From: an uncultured Pontibacter sp.
GTDB taxonomy: Bacteria > Bacteroidota > Bacteroidia > Cytophagales > Hymenobacteraceae
Length of the DNA stretch: 64,000 nucleotides
Direction: 5' to 3'
Assembly: GCF_947495565.1 (NCBI RefSeq)
Contig: NZ_CANLZM010000007.1
Span: 124,001 to 188,000 of the forward strand
The notes beneath the pieces were generated by a model. It was not told the origin of the DNA, did not search any database, and saw only the letters and a list, made by a program, of their open reading frames with translations. Every line of letters begins with the position of its first letter. Position 1 is the stretch's first letter. Of the stretch, positions 18,770 through 27,843 are shown one piece after another. The position numbers and the translations under genes are program-made.

Positions 18770-20476
18770 ATGGAGAAAAGGTGGGTAATTAGTCCGGAGG
18801 CACCGGCAGAGATAGTACAGCAACTTACAGATGAGTTGAAAATCAGTTCTACGTTAGCTTCTATACTTTGCCAGCGCGGTATCTGCACTTTTTCCGAAGC
18901 AAAACATTTTTTCCGACCTTCGCTGCAGGACCTCCATGACCCCTTTCTGATGAAAGACATGGATCTTGCCGTGAATCGCCTGAACGAAGCCCTGCACCGC
19001 AATGAGAAGATTCTGGTGTACGGAGACTATGACGTAGACGGCACCACCTCTGTCGCGTTGATGTATGGCTTCCTGCGCAACTATACTTCTAATATCGACT
19101 TCTACATTCCGGATAGGTACAGAGAGGGCTACGGCGTGTCGAGCCAGGGTATAGAGTGGGCCGCAGAGCATAGTTTTTCGCTTATCATCAGCCTCGACTG
19201 CGGTATAAAATCTGCGGATAAAGTGGCGCTAGCCTCTGAAAAAGGCATCGATTTTATCATCTGTGATCACCATTTACCCGACGAAGATATTCCGAAGGCG
19301 GTGGCGGTACTGGACCCGAAGCAAATAAATTGCCCGTATCCTTATAAAGAGCTTTCGGGCTGTGGTGTGGGCTTTAAGCTGCTGCAGGCTTTCTGCATGC
19401 AGAACGATATAGAGCAGGAAGAAGTGTACAAATTGCTGGACCTGCTGGTAGTAAGTATAGCCGCCGACATTGTGCCTATCACCGGCGAAAACCGCATACT
19501 AGCATACTTTGGGCTGCAGCACCTGAATAGTCCGCAGCCAATGCGCCCAGGTTTAGAAGCCTTGCGGGAGCTGGCAGACATCCGCAACGAGATGGATATC
19601 ACCAGCATTGTGTTTGGGTTTGCGCCGCGTATCAACGCTGCCGGGCGTATGGGCGATGCCAAGAATTCTGTGCGGATGCTGCTGGCCCAGACGAAGGAAG
19701 AAGCCTTTAAAATGGCCGATATCATTAATGAGTCTAACAAGGCACGCCGCGACAAGGACAGCAACATTACCAAAGAGGCGCTGCAGATGATAGCCCAGGA
19801 TGATTTTCTGCGCACGGCCAATTCTACTGTTCTCTTCAAAGAAACCTGGCACAAAGGCGTGATCGGGATTGTGGCTTCGCGCTGCATCGAGCATTATTAC
19901 CGCCCTACTATCATACTTACGCAGTCCAACGGCAAGGCATCAGGCTCGGCCAGATCGGTACATGGCTTTAATGTGCACAATGCCATCGAGAGCTGTTCGG
20001 ACCTTTTAGAGCAGTTTGGCGGGCACATGTATGCAGCAGGCTTAACCTTGCCAGTTGAGAATGTGCAGGCGTTTCGGGAGCGCTTTGAGGAAGTGGTGGC
20101 CAGCACCATTACCGAGGACCAGAAAATACCGCAGATAGAAATTGACGCACCGTTAAACCTGAAGCAGATCACCCGTAACTTCTACAACATTGTGCGGCAG
20201 ATGGAGCCGTTTGGCCCAGGCAACATGCGCCCGGTGTTCGTATCGGAGTGCGTGTATGATACCGGCAGTGTGCGCGTGGTTGGCGACTCCCACCTGAAGC
20301 TGCGCCTCACCCAAGACGGCTTTACCAGCATCGACGCCATCGGCTTCGGGCTCAGCGATTACTACGACAGAATCAGCAAAGGAATTCCGTTTGACGTGTG
20401 CTATACTATCGAGGAGAACATTTATCGGGGTGTTATCACGCTGCAGCTCCGCATCAAAGACATCCGCATAAAATAA
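18770..20476 (+). CDS. recJ: single-stranded-DNA-specific exonuclease RecJ
   Basis: DHH motifs: VYGDYDVDGTTSVALM, SLDCGIKSADKV, ICDHHLPDEDIP; SARSVHGFNVHNAIESCSDLLEQFGGHMYAAGLTL. Confidence 0.95.
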   Translation: MEKRWVISPEAPAEIVQQLTDELKISSTLASILCQRGICTFSEAKHFFRPSLQDLHDPFLMKDMDLAVNRLNEALHRNEKILVYGDYDVDGTTSVALMYGFLRNYTSNIDFYIPDRYREGYGVSSQGIEWAAEHSFSLIISLDCGIKSADKVALASEKGIDFIICDHHLPDEDIPKAVAVLDPKQINCPYPYKELSGCGVGFKLLQAFCMQNDIEQEEVYKLLDLLVVSIAADIVPITGENRILAYFGLQHLNSPQPMRPGLEALRELADIRNEMDITSIVFGFAPRINAAGRMGDAKNSVRMLLAQTKEEAFKMADIINESNKARRDKDSNITKEALQMIAQDDFLRTANSTVLFKETWHKGVIGIVASRCIEHYYRPTIILTQSNGKASGSARSVHGFNVHNAIESCSDLLEQFGGHMYAAGLTLPVENVQAFRERFEEVVASTITEDQKIPQIEIDAPLNLKQITRNFYNIVRQMEPFGPGNMRPVFVSECVYDTGSVRVVGDSHLKLRLTQDGFTSIDAIGFGLSDYYDRISKGIPFDVCYTIEENIYRGVITLQLRIKDIRIK

Positions 20477-20539
20477 CAAAAGGATCCCGGTAAAGGAGCC
20501 TTTTATACTTACAGAAGCAGTTTACAACTTGGTTTATCT

Positions 20540-20656
20540 TTAGGAGAGGTAATTGTAGGCCATAATGGCGAAGCTACAAATAACATACACGGCAAGTATA
20601 AAGTTGTTCCTTTTCAGCTTCCGGTTCTGCTGTTTTAGCTTTTTAAGTGTTTCCAT
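20540..20656 (-). CDS. 38-aa putative single-TM small protein
   Basis: Not in ORF track; METLKKLKQQNRKLKRNNFILAVYVICSFAIMAYNYLS*. Confidence 0.45.
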   Translation of the reverse strand: METLKKLKQQNRKLKRNNFILAVYVICSFAIMAYNYLS

Positions 20657-20727
20657 AGATCTCTTATATGATATAAGTTATACTTTGAAAAAAGCTATGA
20701 CTTAATAAGCAGCAACAAACACTAATA

Positions 20728-21543
20728 CTATGGCAGCGGCTGCAGGTGCTTTAGCTGCGACAGTGGGCTTTCGCGGTCGTAACGGCTGTTGGCCATAAAC
20801 TCTGGCACACATAGCTGGCCCAACTGCTCAAAGCTTCCTGCAAAAAAGTTGATGTCTACAGCGGAGTTGATGCCGGCAATAGAGCCGCGGTCGGTGAACT
20901 GCCAGAACATCCAGCTGTCGGTATGGTGAATCTCTGGTTTTACGTCGCTGTAGCGGGCAATCCAGAAATGGTACTCCGGAAAATGGCCTTTCAGGTAGCG
21001 GCGATAGTAATTCTGGCCAGTATAGATGATGGGGCGCACGCCATAGTGGGCCGTAACCGCCTCCAGCCACGTACGCACATCCTTCCGCAGTTGCTCAGGG
21101 CTCACGGTTCTGTCCGTCACCTCCAGGTCCAGTACAGGCGGCAGGTCGCCGGCCTCCAGCGTTACGGTGCTCGTAAAAAGCTTAATCTGCTCCTGCACCG
21201 GCGACTCCGGCTTATAAAAATGATACGCGCCGCGCTTTATGCCATGGCGCTTAGTCTCTTCCCAGTTGCGGGCAAAAAACGGGTCCAGCCTGTAATTGCC
21301 CTCAGTAGCTTTTATAAATGAGAAGGATACTTCAGATTGGCTCACCATTGTCCAGTTTATCTCACTTTGCCATCTCGAAACATCAATGCCTTTTACAAGT
21401 ATTGTAGTGTTACTGCTGGTAGAAGTAGCTTTAGGATTGTTGTTATCGGTGCCAGAGGCTGTTGCTACAGCTATACTGCTGCAAACTAACAGGCCGGAAA
21501 AGGCAAGCCTCCGGCAGGCTGAAAAGAGTAAACGTAACATCAT
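20728..21543 (-). CDS. glycoside hydrolase family 25 lysozyme-like protein
   Basis: GIDVSRWQSEINWTMVSQSEVSFSFIKATEG...RGAYHFYKP; PPVLDLE; PIIYTGQNYYRRYL; WMFWQFTDRGSIAGINSAVDINFF. Confidence 0.92.
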   Translation of the reverse strand: MMLRLLFSACRRLAFSGLLVCSSIAVATASGTDNNNPKATSTSSNTTILVKGIDVSRWQSEINWTMVSQSEVSFSFIKATEGNYRLDPFFARNWEETKRHGIKRGAYHFYKPESPVQEQIKLFTSTVTLEAGDLPPVLDLEVTDRTVSPEQLRKDVRTWLEAVTAHYGVRPIIYTGQNYYRRYLKGHFPEYHFWIARYSDVKPEIHHTDSWMFWQFTDRGSIAGINSAVDINFFAGSFEQLGQLCVPEFMANSRYDRESPLSQLKHLQPLP

Positions 21544-21733
21544 AAAGCAAGTAAGGTTGTAGATTGTAAGCGTGTATCAAATTAAATATTAATATGTCAC
21601 CATGCAATACCTGATTATAAGGATTATATAGTTTGTTAAATTTATTTTAATAGGAATCTTCTAATATTGCAGAAAAGCTGCGCAACCGGCAGGCACGTTG
21701 CAGGATGCAGCCTTTATGTGTAATTTAGCCACG

Positions 21734-22465
21734 ATGATACTGAGAGCAGAACACCTGATAAAAAAGTATAAATCACGCACAGTTGTAAATGATGTGAGCG
21801 TGGAGGTAAACCAAGGCGAGATTGTTGGTTTGCTGGGCCCCAACGGAGCCGGTAAAACCACTTCTTTCTACATGATTGTAGGTTTGGTGAAGCCCAACAC
21901 AGGCAAAATATTTTTAGACAGCGAGGACATAACAGACCTGCCGATGTACAAGCGGGCCAAGCGCGGCGTAGGTTATTTGGCGCAAGAGGCCTCTGTTTTT
22001 CGGCAGCTGACGGTGGAGGAGAACATCCTATCGGTGCTGGAGATGACCAACTTGCCCAAAAAGGCGCAGCATGAGAAGGTGGAGGAACTGCTGGAGGAGT
22101 TTTCGCTGACGCATGTGCGTAAAAACAAAGGCATTGTACTGAGTGGTGGCGAGCGCCGCCGCACCGAGATTGCCCGAGCCCTGGCCGTAGACCCAAAGTT
22201 TGTGCTGCTCGATGAGCCTTTTGCCGGTGTAGACCCAATCGCTGTGGAGGAGATCCAGAGTATTGTGGCCAAGCTCAAGAATAAGAATATTGGTATCCTC
22301 ATTACTGACCACAACGTAAACGAAACGCTTTCTATCACTGACCGCGCTTACCTGCTGTTCGAAGGCAAAATACTGAAAGCCGGCACCGCTGAAGAACTAG
22401 CTGCCGACGAGCAGGTGCGTCGCGTATACCTTGGCAAACACTTCGAGTTAAAAAGAAAGATATAA
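21734..22465 (+). CDS. lptB: LPS export ABC transporter ATP-binding protein LptB
   Basis: [72 protein letters not shown]. Confidence 0.94.
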   Translation: MILRAEHLIKKYKSRTVVNDVSVEVNQGEIVGLLGPNGAGKTTSFYMIVGLVKPNTGKIFLDSEDITDLPMYKRAKRGVGYLAQEASVFRQLTVEENILSVLEMTNLPKKAQHEKVEELLEEFSLTHVRKNKGIVLSGGERRRTEIARALAVDPKFVLLDEPFAGVDPIAVEEIQSIVAKLKNKNIGILITDHNVNETLSITDRAYLLFEGKILKAGTAEELAADEQVRRVYLGKHFELKRKI

Positions 22466-22512
22466 AATGTTGAATTGATAATTGCTGGTTGCTTTTTCTC
22501 GTATGCGGTCCT

Positions 22513-22893
22513 ATGCAAGAGAGAAAGCATTTGCAGTTAGATGACTTGGAGGCATATAAAGTAGCATTTGCCTTAAGCAATTTTGTTTGGGCTAGGGTAG
22601 AGCAGTGGGACTATTTCGCAAAGAAAAGTATAGGGATACAATTTGTTACAGCTATAGATAGTGTCTCAGCGAACATTGCTGAAGGATTTGGCAGGTAAGG
22701 TAAAAAAGATAAGATTAAGTTTTACCGATATGCCAGGGGTTCTGTTTACGAATGCTTGGATTGGAATGAGAAAAGCCGTGTCAGAAAGTTGCTAGTGCAG
22801 CAGGACTATGACCATATCTTTGTTGCTTTACAAAAATTGCATAAGCTAATAAATGGTTTGATAAAAGTAACCAACGACAATCTTAGCAATTAG
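22513..22893 (+). pseudogene. four-helix bundle protein (23S rRNA-intervening-sequence type) with one in-frame TAA
   Basis: MQERKHLQLDDLEAYKVAFALSNFVW...ANIAEGFGR*GKKDKIKFYRYARGSVYECLDWNEKSRVRKLLVQQDYDHIFVALQKLHKLINGLIKVTNDNLSN*; same frame on both sides of TAA at 22696. Confidence 0.88.
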
Positions 22894-22923
22894 CTTAAAA
22901 ACAATTAACAATCAGCAATCACC

Positions 22924-24450
22924 TTGGAAATAATAAACTCAATAGTAACGTGGGTGATGAAGAAGCGGATCCATGACATTGATCTGTTTCGGAAATATCC
23001 GCATGAAGTGCAGCTGGAGCTGTTTCAGGACTTAATCAGCACGGCCAAGGGCTCCGAATGGGGTAAGAAGTACGGCTACGGCGATAGCCTGAGCGTACGA
23101 GAGTTTCAGGAGCGGGTGCCCATAAGCACCTATGAAGACCTGTACCCACACATTGAACGCATAATGAAAGGGGAGCAGAACCTGCTGTGGCCAAGCAAGA
23201 TAGAGTGGTTCGCCAAGTCATCGGGTACCACCAACGCCCGCAGCAAGTTTATACCTGTTAGCCCGGAGTCTTTGGAAGACTGCCACTACAAGGGCGGCAA
23301 AGACATGCTCTCTATCTACGTTAACTTATATCCGGAAACCAAACTTTTCACCGGCAAAGGACTCTCTATTGGCGGCAGTCACCATCCTAGCGAGCTAAAT
23401 GCCAACGTAAACTGCGGCGATGTGTCGGCGGTGATTATGCAGAACCTGCCTATTTGGGCCGAAGCAATGCGTACTCCTCCACTAAAAGTGGCTTTGATGG
23501 ATAAGTGGGAAGAGAAGATTGAGAAAATGGTGGAGCTGACGGTGAAGGAGAACGTAACCAGCCTGAGCGGTGTGCCCACCTGGACCTACGTACTGTTAAA
23601 ACGCATACTAGCAGAAACAGGCAAAAAGAACATTCTGGAAGTATGGCCTAACCTGGAGCTGTTCACGCATGGAGCTGTGGCCTTTGGCCCGTACCGCCAG
23701 CTGTTCCGGGATATTATCCCATCTGACCAGATGAACTACTTGGAGGTGTACAATGCCTCGGAAGGATTTTTCGGGATTCAGGACCAGATTGATACGGAAG
23801 ACGAGATGCTGCTGATGCTGGATTACGGCGTATACTATGAGTTTATCCCGATGGACCAGTTCGACGAGGAGCAACCTAAAACATTGACGCTGGACCAGGT
23901 GGAGGTGGGTAAAAACTACGCCCTCGTTATCTCGACCAACGCCGGCTTGTGGCGCTATAAAATCGGGGATACCATCCGGTTTACAAGTATAGATCCTTAC
24001 CGCATTAAGATTTCCGGGCGCACCAAGCATTTTATTAACGCATTTGGCGAGGAGGTAATCGTGGAGAATGCCGAAGAGGCGATTACCGCTGCCTGCAATG
24101 CAACTGATGCCGTTATCTCTAACTTTACGGCAGCTCCCATTTACCTAGAAAGCGACAAGCGCGGCGGCCACGAGTGGCTGATCGAGTTTGAGAAGGAGCC
24201 AAATGATTTAAAGCGCTTCACGCAGGTGCTGGACGAAAGGCTGCGCGAGGTGAACTCCGATTACGACGCCAAACGCCAGAACAACATTGCCTTGCAAGAG
24301 CCGCTGGTACATGCCGCCCCAAAAGGAACCTTCCTGAACTGGCTCAGCCACAAAGGCAAACTGGGCGGCCAGAATAAAGTGCCCCGCCTCAGCAACACCC
24401 GCGAATACCTGGAAGAAATTATGCAGGTAAACGGAATGCTGGAAAGTTAG
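22924..24450 (+). CDS. GH3 auxin-responsive promoter family protein (acyl-adenylate-forming)
   Basis: WFAKSSGTTNARSKFIPVSPESLEDCHYKGGKDML; GLWRYKIGDTIRFTSIDPYRIKISGRTKHFINAFGEEVIVENAEEAI. Confidence 0.9.
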   Translation: MEIINSIVTWVMKKRIHDIDLFRKYPHEVQLELFQDLISTAKGSEWGKKYGYGDSLSVREFQERVPISTYEDLYPHIERIMKGEQNLLWPSKIEWFAKSSGTTNARSKFIPVSPESLEDCHYKGGKDMLSIYVNLYPETKLFTGKGLSIGGSHHPSELNANVNCGDVSAVIMQNLPIWAEAMRTPPLKVALMDKWEEKIEKMVELTVKENVTSLSGVPTWTYVLLKRILAETGKKNILEVWPNLELFTHGAVAFGPYRQLFRDIIPSDQMNYLEVYNASEGFFGIQDQIDTEDEMLLMLDYGVYYEFIPMDQFDEEQPKTLTLDQVEVGKNYALVISTNAGLWRYKIGDTIRFTSIDPYRIKISGRTKHFINAFGEEVIVENAEEAITAACNATDAVISNFTAAPIYLESDKRGGHEWLIEFEKEPNDLKRFTQVLDERLREVNSDYDAKRQNNIALQEPLVHAAPKGTFLNWLSHKGKLGGQNKVPRLSNTREYLEEIMQVNGMLES

Positions 24451-24476
24451 AAAGTTAGAAAGTTAAAAGGTTAGAG
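24443..24476 (+). repeat. short tandem repeat, about 4 units of AAAGTTAG
   Basis: AAAGTTAG AAAGTTAG AAAGTTAA AAGGTTAG; the first unit contains the GH3 stop codon. Confidence 0.8.
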
Positions 24477-24587
24477 AGTTATACTTCTAATATTGCAAGT
24501 TTAGCGCGAGCGTAACTTGTGGTTTTGAGTGGCTGCAAGTTGACTCTACTGGAGAATCTTTGGTTTACTAATAGTAGGCTTATTGTT

Positions 24588-24631
24588 TATACCTCACCAA
24601 TCATACTTCAAAGTATGATTGGTGAGGTATA
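24588..24631. terminator. perfect 21-bp inverted repeat, hairpin between convergent genes
   Basis: TATACCTCACCAATCATACTT-CA-AAGTATGATTGGTGAGGTATA. Confidence 0.7.
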
Positions 24632-24715
24632 TCTTTTGCGAATTAAGATAACAATTTTGTAGGAGCATCCGCATAACTCCCATTTCTAATTCCTAACTTA
24701 AACTGTAGCAAACCG

Positions 24716-25483
24716 CTACTCCAGGAAACTACTCATAAAGCCACCTTCCTTGTTGGCATTTTCGCCGCGTGGCATCAGTGCCTCAATCAGCTTCTTAACT
24801 GGCATAGACTGCAGCCATACTTTGCCTGTGCCTCGGAGCGTAGCTAGAAATATACCTTCACCGCCAAAAATCATCGACTTTAAACCTCCGGCGCGCTGCA
24901 CGCTAAAATCAATACCTTCCTCAAACGCAACCACACAGCCGGTATCTACGCGCAAGGTTTCATTGTTCAGTTGCTTCTCTACAATGGTGCCACCGGCGTG
25001 CACAAAAGCCAAACCATCGCCCTGCATCTTCTGAAGTATAAATCCTTCGCCGCCGAAAAGTCCGGAGCCGAATTTTTGGTTAAAGTGGATGCTGAGCTTT
25101 GTGCCCAAAGCCGCTGCCAGAAAAGCATCTTTCTGCGCAATCAGGCTGCTATTACGCATGGTGCTTAGGTCTATGGGTAGGATTGTGCCCGGGTAAGGAG
25201 CCGAGAAAGCCACGTGGCTCTTGCTGTGCCCACGGTGGGTAAAGTGCGTCATAAACAGCGATTCGCCCGTAATCAAACGGCTACCTGCTGATACCAGCTT
25301 GCCGAAAAAGCCTTGGCTGGGGTTAGAGCCGTCGCCCATTTTAGTTTCAAAGTCGATGCCCTCCTCCATGTATACCATGGCGCCAGCCTCGGCAATTACC
25401 GTTTCATTAGGATCCAGCTCAATCTCCAGCACCTGAATATCATTTCCGAAAACCTTGTAATCAATCTCGTGAGAGTTTCTCAT
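24716..25483 (-). CDS. TIGR00266/AIM24 family protein
   Basis: [28 protein letters not shown]...[34 protein letters not shown]. Confidence 0.88.
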   Translation of the reverse strand: MRNSHEIDYKVFGNDIQVLEIELDPNETVIAEAGAMVYMEEGIDFETKMGDGSNPSQGFFGKLVSAGSRLITGESLFMTHFTHRGHSKSHVAFSAPYPGTILPIDLSTMRNSSLIAQKDAFLAAALGTKLSIHFNQKFGSGLFGGEGFILQKMQGDGLAFVHAGGTIVEKQLNNETLRVDTGCVVAFEEGIDFSVQRAGGLKSMIFGGEGIFLATLRGTGKVWLQSMPVKKLIEALMPRGENANKEGGFMSSFLE

Positions 25484-25615
25484 AGTTGTAATAGGGGGTT
25501 TAGTGATAGTAGAAAGATAGTTGAAATATAGTATAAACGACAAAGAAGCCGTGGTTTATACTTTCTAGCCAGGCTTCTTTGTTGCTTATTTTATGCTTCT
25601 TTGCTAGGAGATCAG

Positions 25616-25981
25616 TTAATCCTCCTCCTCATCGTCTTCTTCACCTTTCTTGCGGCGTTTGGCTTTAGGCAGGTTTTTATCGTCTTCCTCGTCAGAAGTG
25701 GCATTGGTGTTGCGCACAAAATCCTCGTCAGTCTCCTCGGCTTCTTCATTTTCCTCTACATGAAAAGCCTCTTCCTCTTCGCGTTTTGCTTTCTCGGCGG
25801 CATCGCGCTTCATCAGCTTTTTGTCATCCACGTTTTGGTTCAGAAAGTCATTAATCTTATCGATGCTGTAGTTGGATATGATCTCGCCGTGCTCATTCAC
25901 TTTAATCTCAAAGCCCTCTAGGTCCTTGTGCACCCGCGACTTTTTCTTCTCGCTTTTACTTTCTTTTTTATTTTTAGCCAT
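25616..25981 (-). CDS. conserved hypothetical protein with charged Lys/Glu termini
   Basis: 121 aa; LEGFEIKVNEHGEIISNYSIDKINDFLNQNVDDKKL core. Confidence 0.7.
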   Translation of the reverse strand: MAKNKKESKSEKKKSRVHKDLEGFEIKVNEHGEIISNYSIDKINDFLNQNVDDKKLMKRDAAEKAKREEEEAFHVEENEEAEETDEDFVRNTNATSDEEDDKNLPKAKRRKKGEEDDEEED

Positions 25982-26060
25982 GATGTTGCTCGTCTAGTTA
26001 TACTATAGTTGTATAAGCAAGGCAAGGGTAATTTGTTGCAGCGGCTAGGCAAAGGGCAAT

Positions 26061-26093
26061 AAAAAAGGCCAGCCACGGGGCCAGCCTTTTTTA
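26061..26093 (-). terminator. intrinsic terminator of gltX
   Basis: AAAAAAGGCCAGCC...GGCCAGCCTTTTTT just 3' of gltX. Confidence 0.7.
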
Positions 26094-26112
26094 TACTTCA
26101 GTGATTTATGTG

Positions 26113-27654
26113 TTATTCTGAAACGTAGCTGCTCAGCTTGCTGATAGCGGTTTCGATGCGCTGCATGGTTTCTTTGCGGCCAATAACCTCGATGATATGC
26201 ATCAGGTCCGGGCCAGCCTCGGCGCCGGTTACAGCCAGCCTAAGCGCCTGCATAACCTGCCCAATCTTCATGCCGTGGCGCTCCAGTACGTTTATCAGCA
26301 GCTCTTTTACAGTGTCAGCGTTGAAATTTTCCAGTGATGGTAGCTCGTTCTTGAAATCCTCGAAAACGGCAACCGACTGGCTGTTCCACTTCTTAGAAGC
26401 CACTTTCTCGCTATACTCCTCCGGCGCTACAAAGAAGTACTCAGCCTCTTTCCAGAAATCCTGCGGAAACGACACGCGCTCTTTCATCAGGCCGGCAATT
26501 TTCTCGGCTTTTTCCGGAGTAGTGCTCATGTTATGCTCCTCCAAGGCCTTGAGTAAGTAGCCTGCCAACTCGCTGTCTGGCTTGGCGCGCAGGTACTGCT
26601 CGTTAAACCAACGGGCTTTTTGTATATCGAAACGTGTACCGGACTTACCGATGCGCTCTACGGTAAACTCCTGAATCAACTCATCCATTGAGAACAACTC
26701 CTGCTGTGTGCCTGGGTTCCAACCTAAAAAGGCCAGGAAGTTGGTAAAGGCTTCCGGCAGGTAGCCGCTCTCACGGTAACCCGACGATACCTCGCCGGTG
26801 TTCGGGTCTTGCCAACGCAGTGGGAACACCGGGAAGCCCAGTTTGTCGCCATCGCGTTTGCTTAGCTTGCCGTTTCCGTCTGGTTTTAAAAGCAGTGGCA
26901 GGTGCGCAAACTCAGGCATGGTGTCTTCCCAGCCTAGGTAGCGGTACAACAGCACGTGCAGCGGCGCAGACGGTAACCACTCTTCACCACGGATTACGTG
27001 CGTTATCTTCATCAGGTGGTCATCAACGATGTTGGCCAGGTGGTAGGTCGGCATGCCATCAGACTTCATCAATACTTTATCGTCTATGGCAGAAGAGTGT
27101 ACCATTACCCAGCCACGGATCATATCTTTCAGGCGTACTTCCTCTTTGCGGGGCACCTTCAGGCGGATCACATACGGGTCGCCGGACTCCAGGCGCTTGG
27201 TTACCTCATCCTCAGGCAGCGTGAGCGAGTTTTTCATCGTCATGCGCGTGATGGCGTTGTATTGCGGCGTGGCAACTTTGGCAGCCTTCAGGCGCTCGCG
27301 CATTTCCTCCAGCTCCTCAGCCGTGTCGAATGCGTAATAGGCATGGCCGTCGTTTACCAGCTGCAGGGCATACTGCATGTACATGGGCTTGCGCTCCGAC
27401 TGGCGGTAAGGGGCGTAAGGGCCGCCTTTCCAGGGGCTTTCGTCCAGCTCAATGCCGCACCACTCCAACGACTCGCGGATGTAATCTTCGGCGCCGGGCA
27501 CAAAGCGGTTCTGGTCCGTATCCTCGATGCGCAGGATCATTTTGCCGCCTGTTTTCTTGGCTAGCAAAAAGTTATAAAGGGCAGTGCGCACACCACCGAT
27601 ATGGAGAGGCCCGGTTGGGCTTGGGGCAAAGCGTACTCTAACTTCTCTTTCCAT
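26113..27654 (-). CDS. gltX: glutamate--tRNA ligase
   Basis: VRFAPSPTGPLHIGGVRTALYNFLLAK; LRIEDTDQNRFV; KLSKRDGDKLGFPVFPL. Confidence 0.96.
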   Translation of the reverse strand: MEREVRVRFAPSPTGPLHIGGVRTALYNFLLAKKTGGKMILRIEDTDQNRFVPGAEDYIRESLEWCGIELDESPWKGGPYAPYRQSERKPMYMQYALQLVNDGHAYYAFDTAEELEEMRERLKAAKVATPQYNAITRMTMKNSLTLPEDEVTKRLESGDPYVIRLKVPRKEEVRLKDMIRGWVMVHSSAIDDKVLMKSDGMPTYHLANIVDDHLMKITHVIRGEEWLPSAPLHVLLYRYLGWEDTMPEFAHLPLLLKPDGNGKLSKRDGDKLGFPVFPLRWQDPNTGEVSSGYRESGYLPEAFTNFLAFLGWNPGTQQELFSMDELIQEFTVERIGKSGTRFDIQKARWFNEQYLRAKPDSELAGYLLKALEEHNMSTTPEKAEKIAGLMKERVSFPQDFWKEAEYFFVAPEEYSEKVASKKWNSQSVAVFEDFKNELPSLENFNADTVKELLINVLERHGMKIGQVMQALRLAVTGAEAGPDLMHIIEVIGRKETMQRIETAISKLSSYVSE

Positions 27655-27843
27655 GTATAGTTGTCTGATTCAGATCGTTCAAATTCGGTGCAAAGGTACA
27701 AAATAAAGTATCGTTTCGGTAACGGTAAAATACTGCGTGCGTTGCAAAAGGCTAATTGCACGTATGCAGGCAGGGGCGTGGCTATAGATAGTATAAACAT
27801 AGTGGCCCGATTGCGTATCAGCAAGTAACAAAAGCCGCAAAAA

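Noticed and set aside
26998-27564. 188-aa ORF (+) antisense to gltX
   Set aside because: Frame shadow of a strongly supported gltX.
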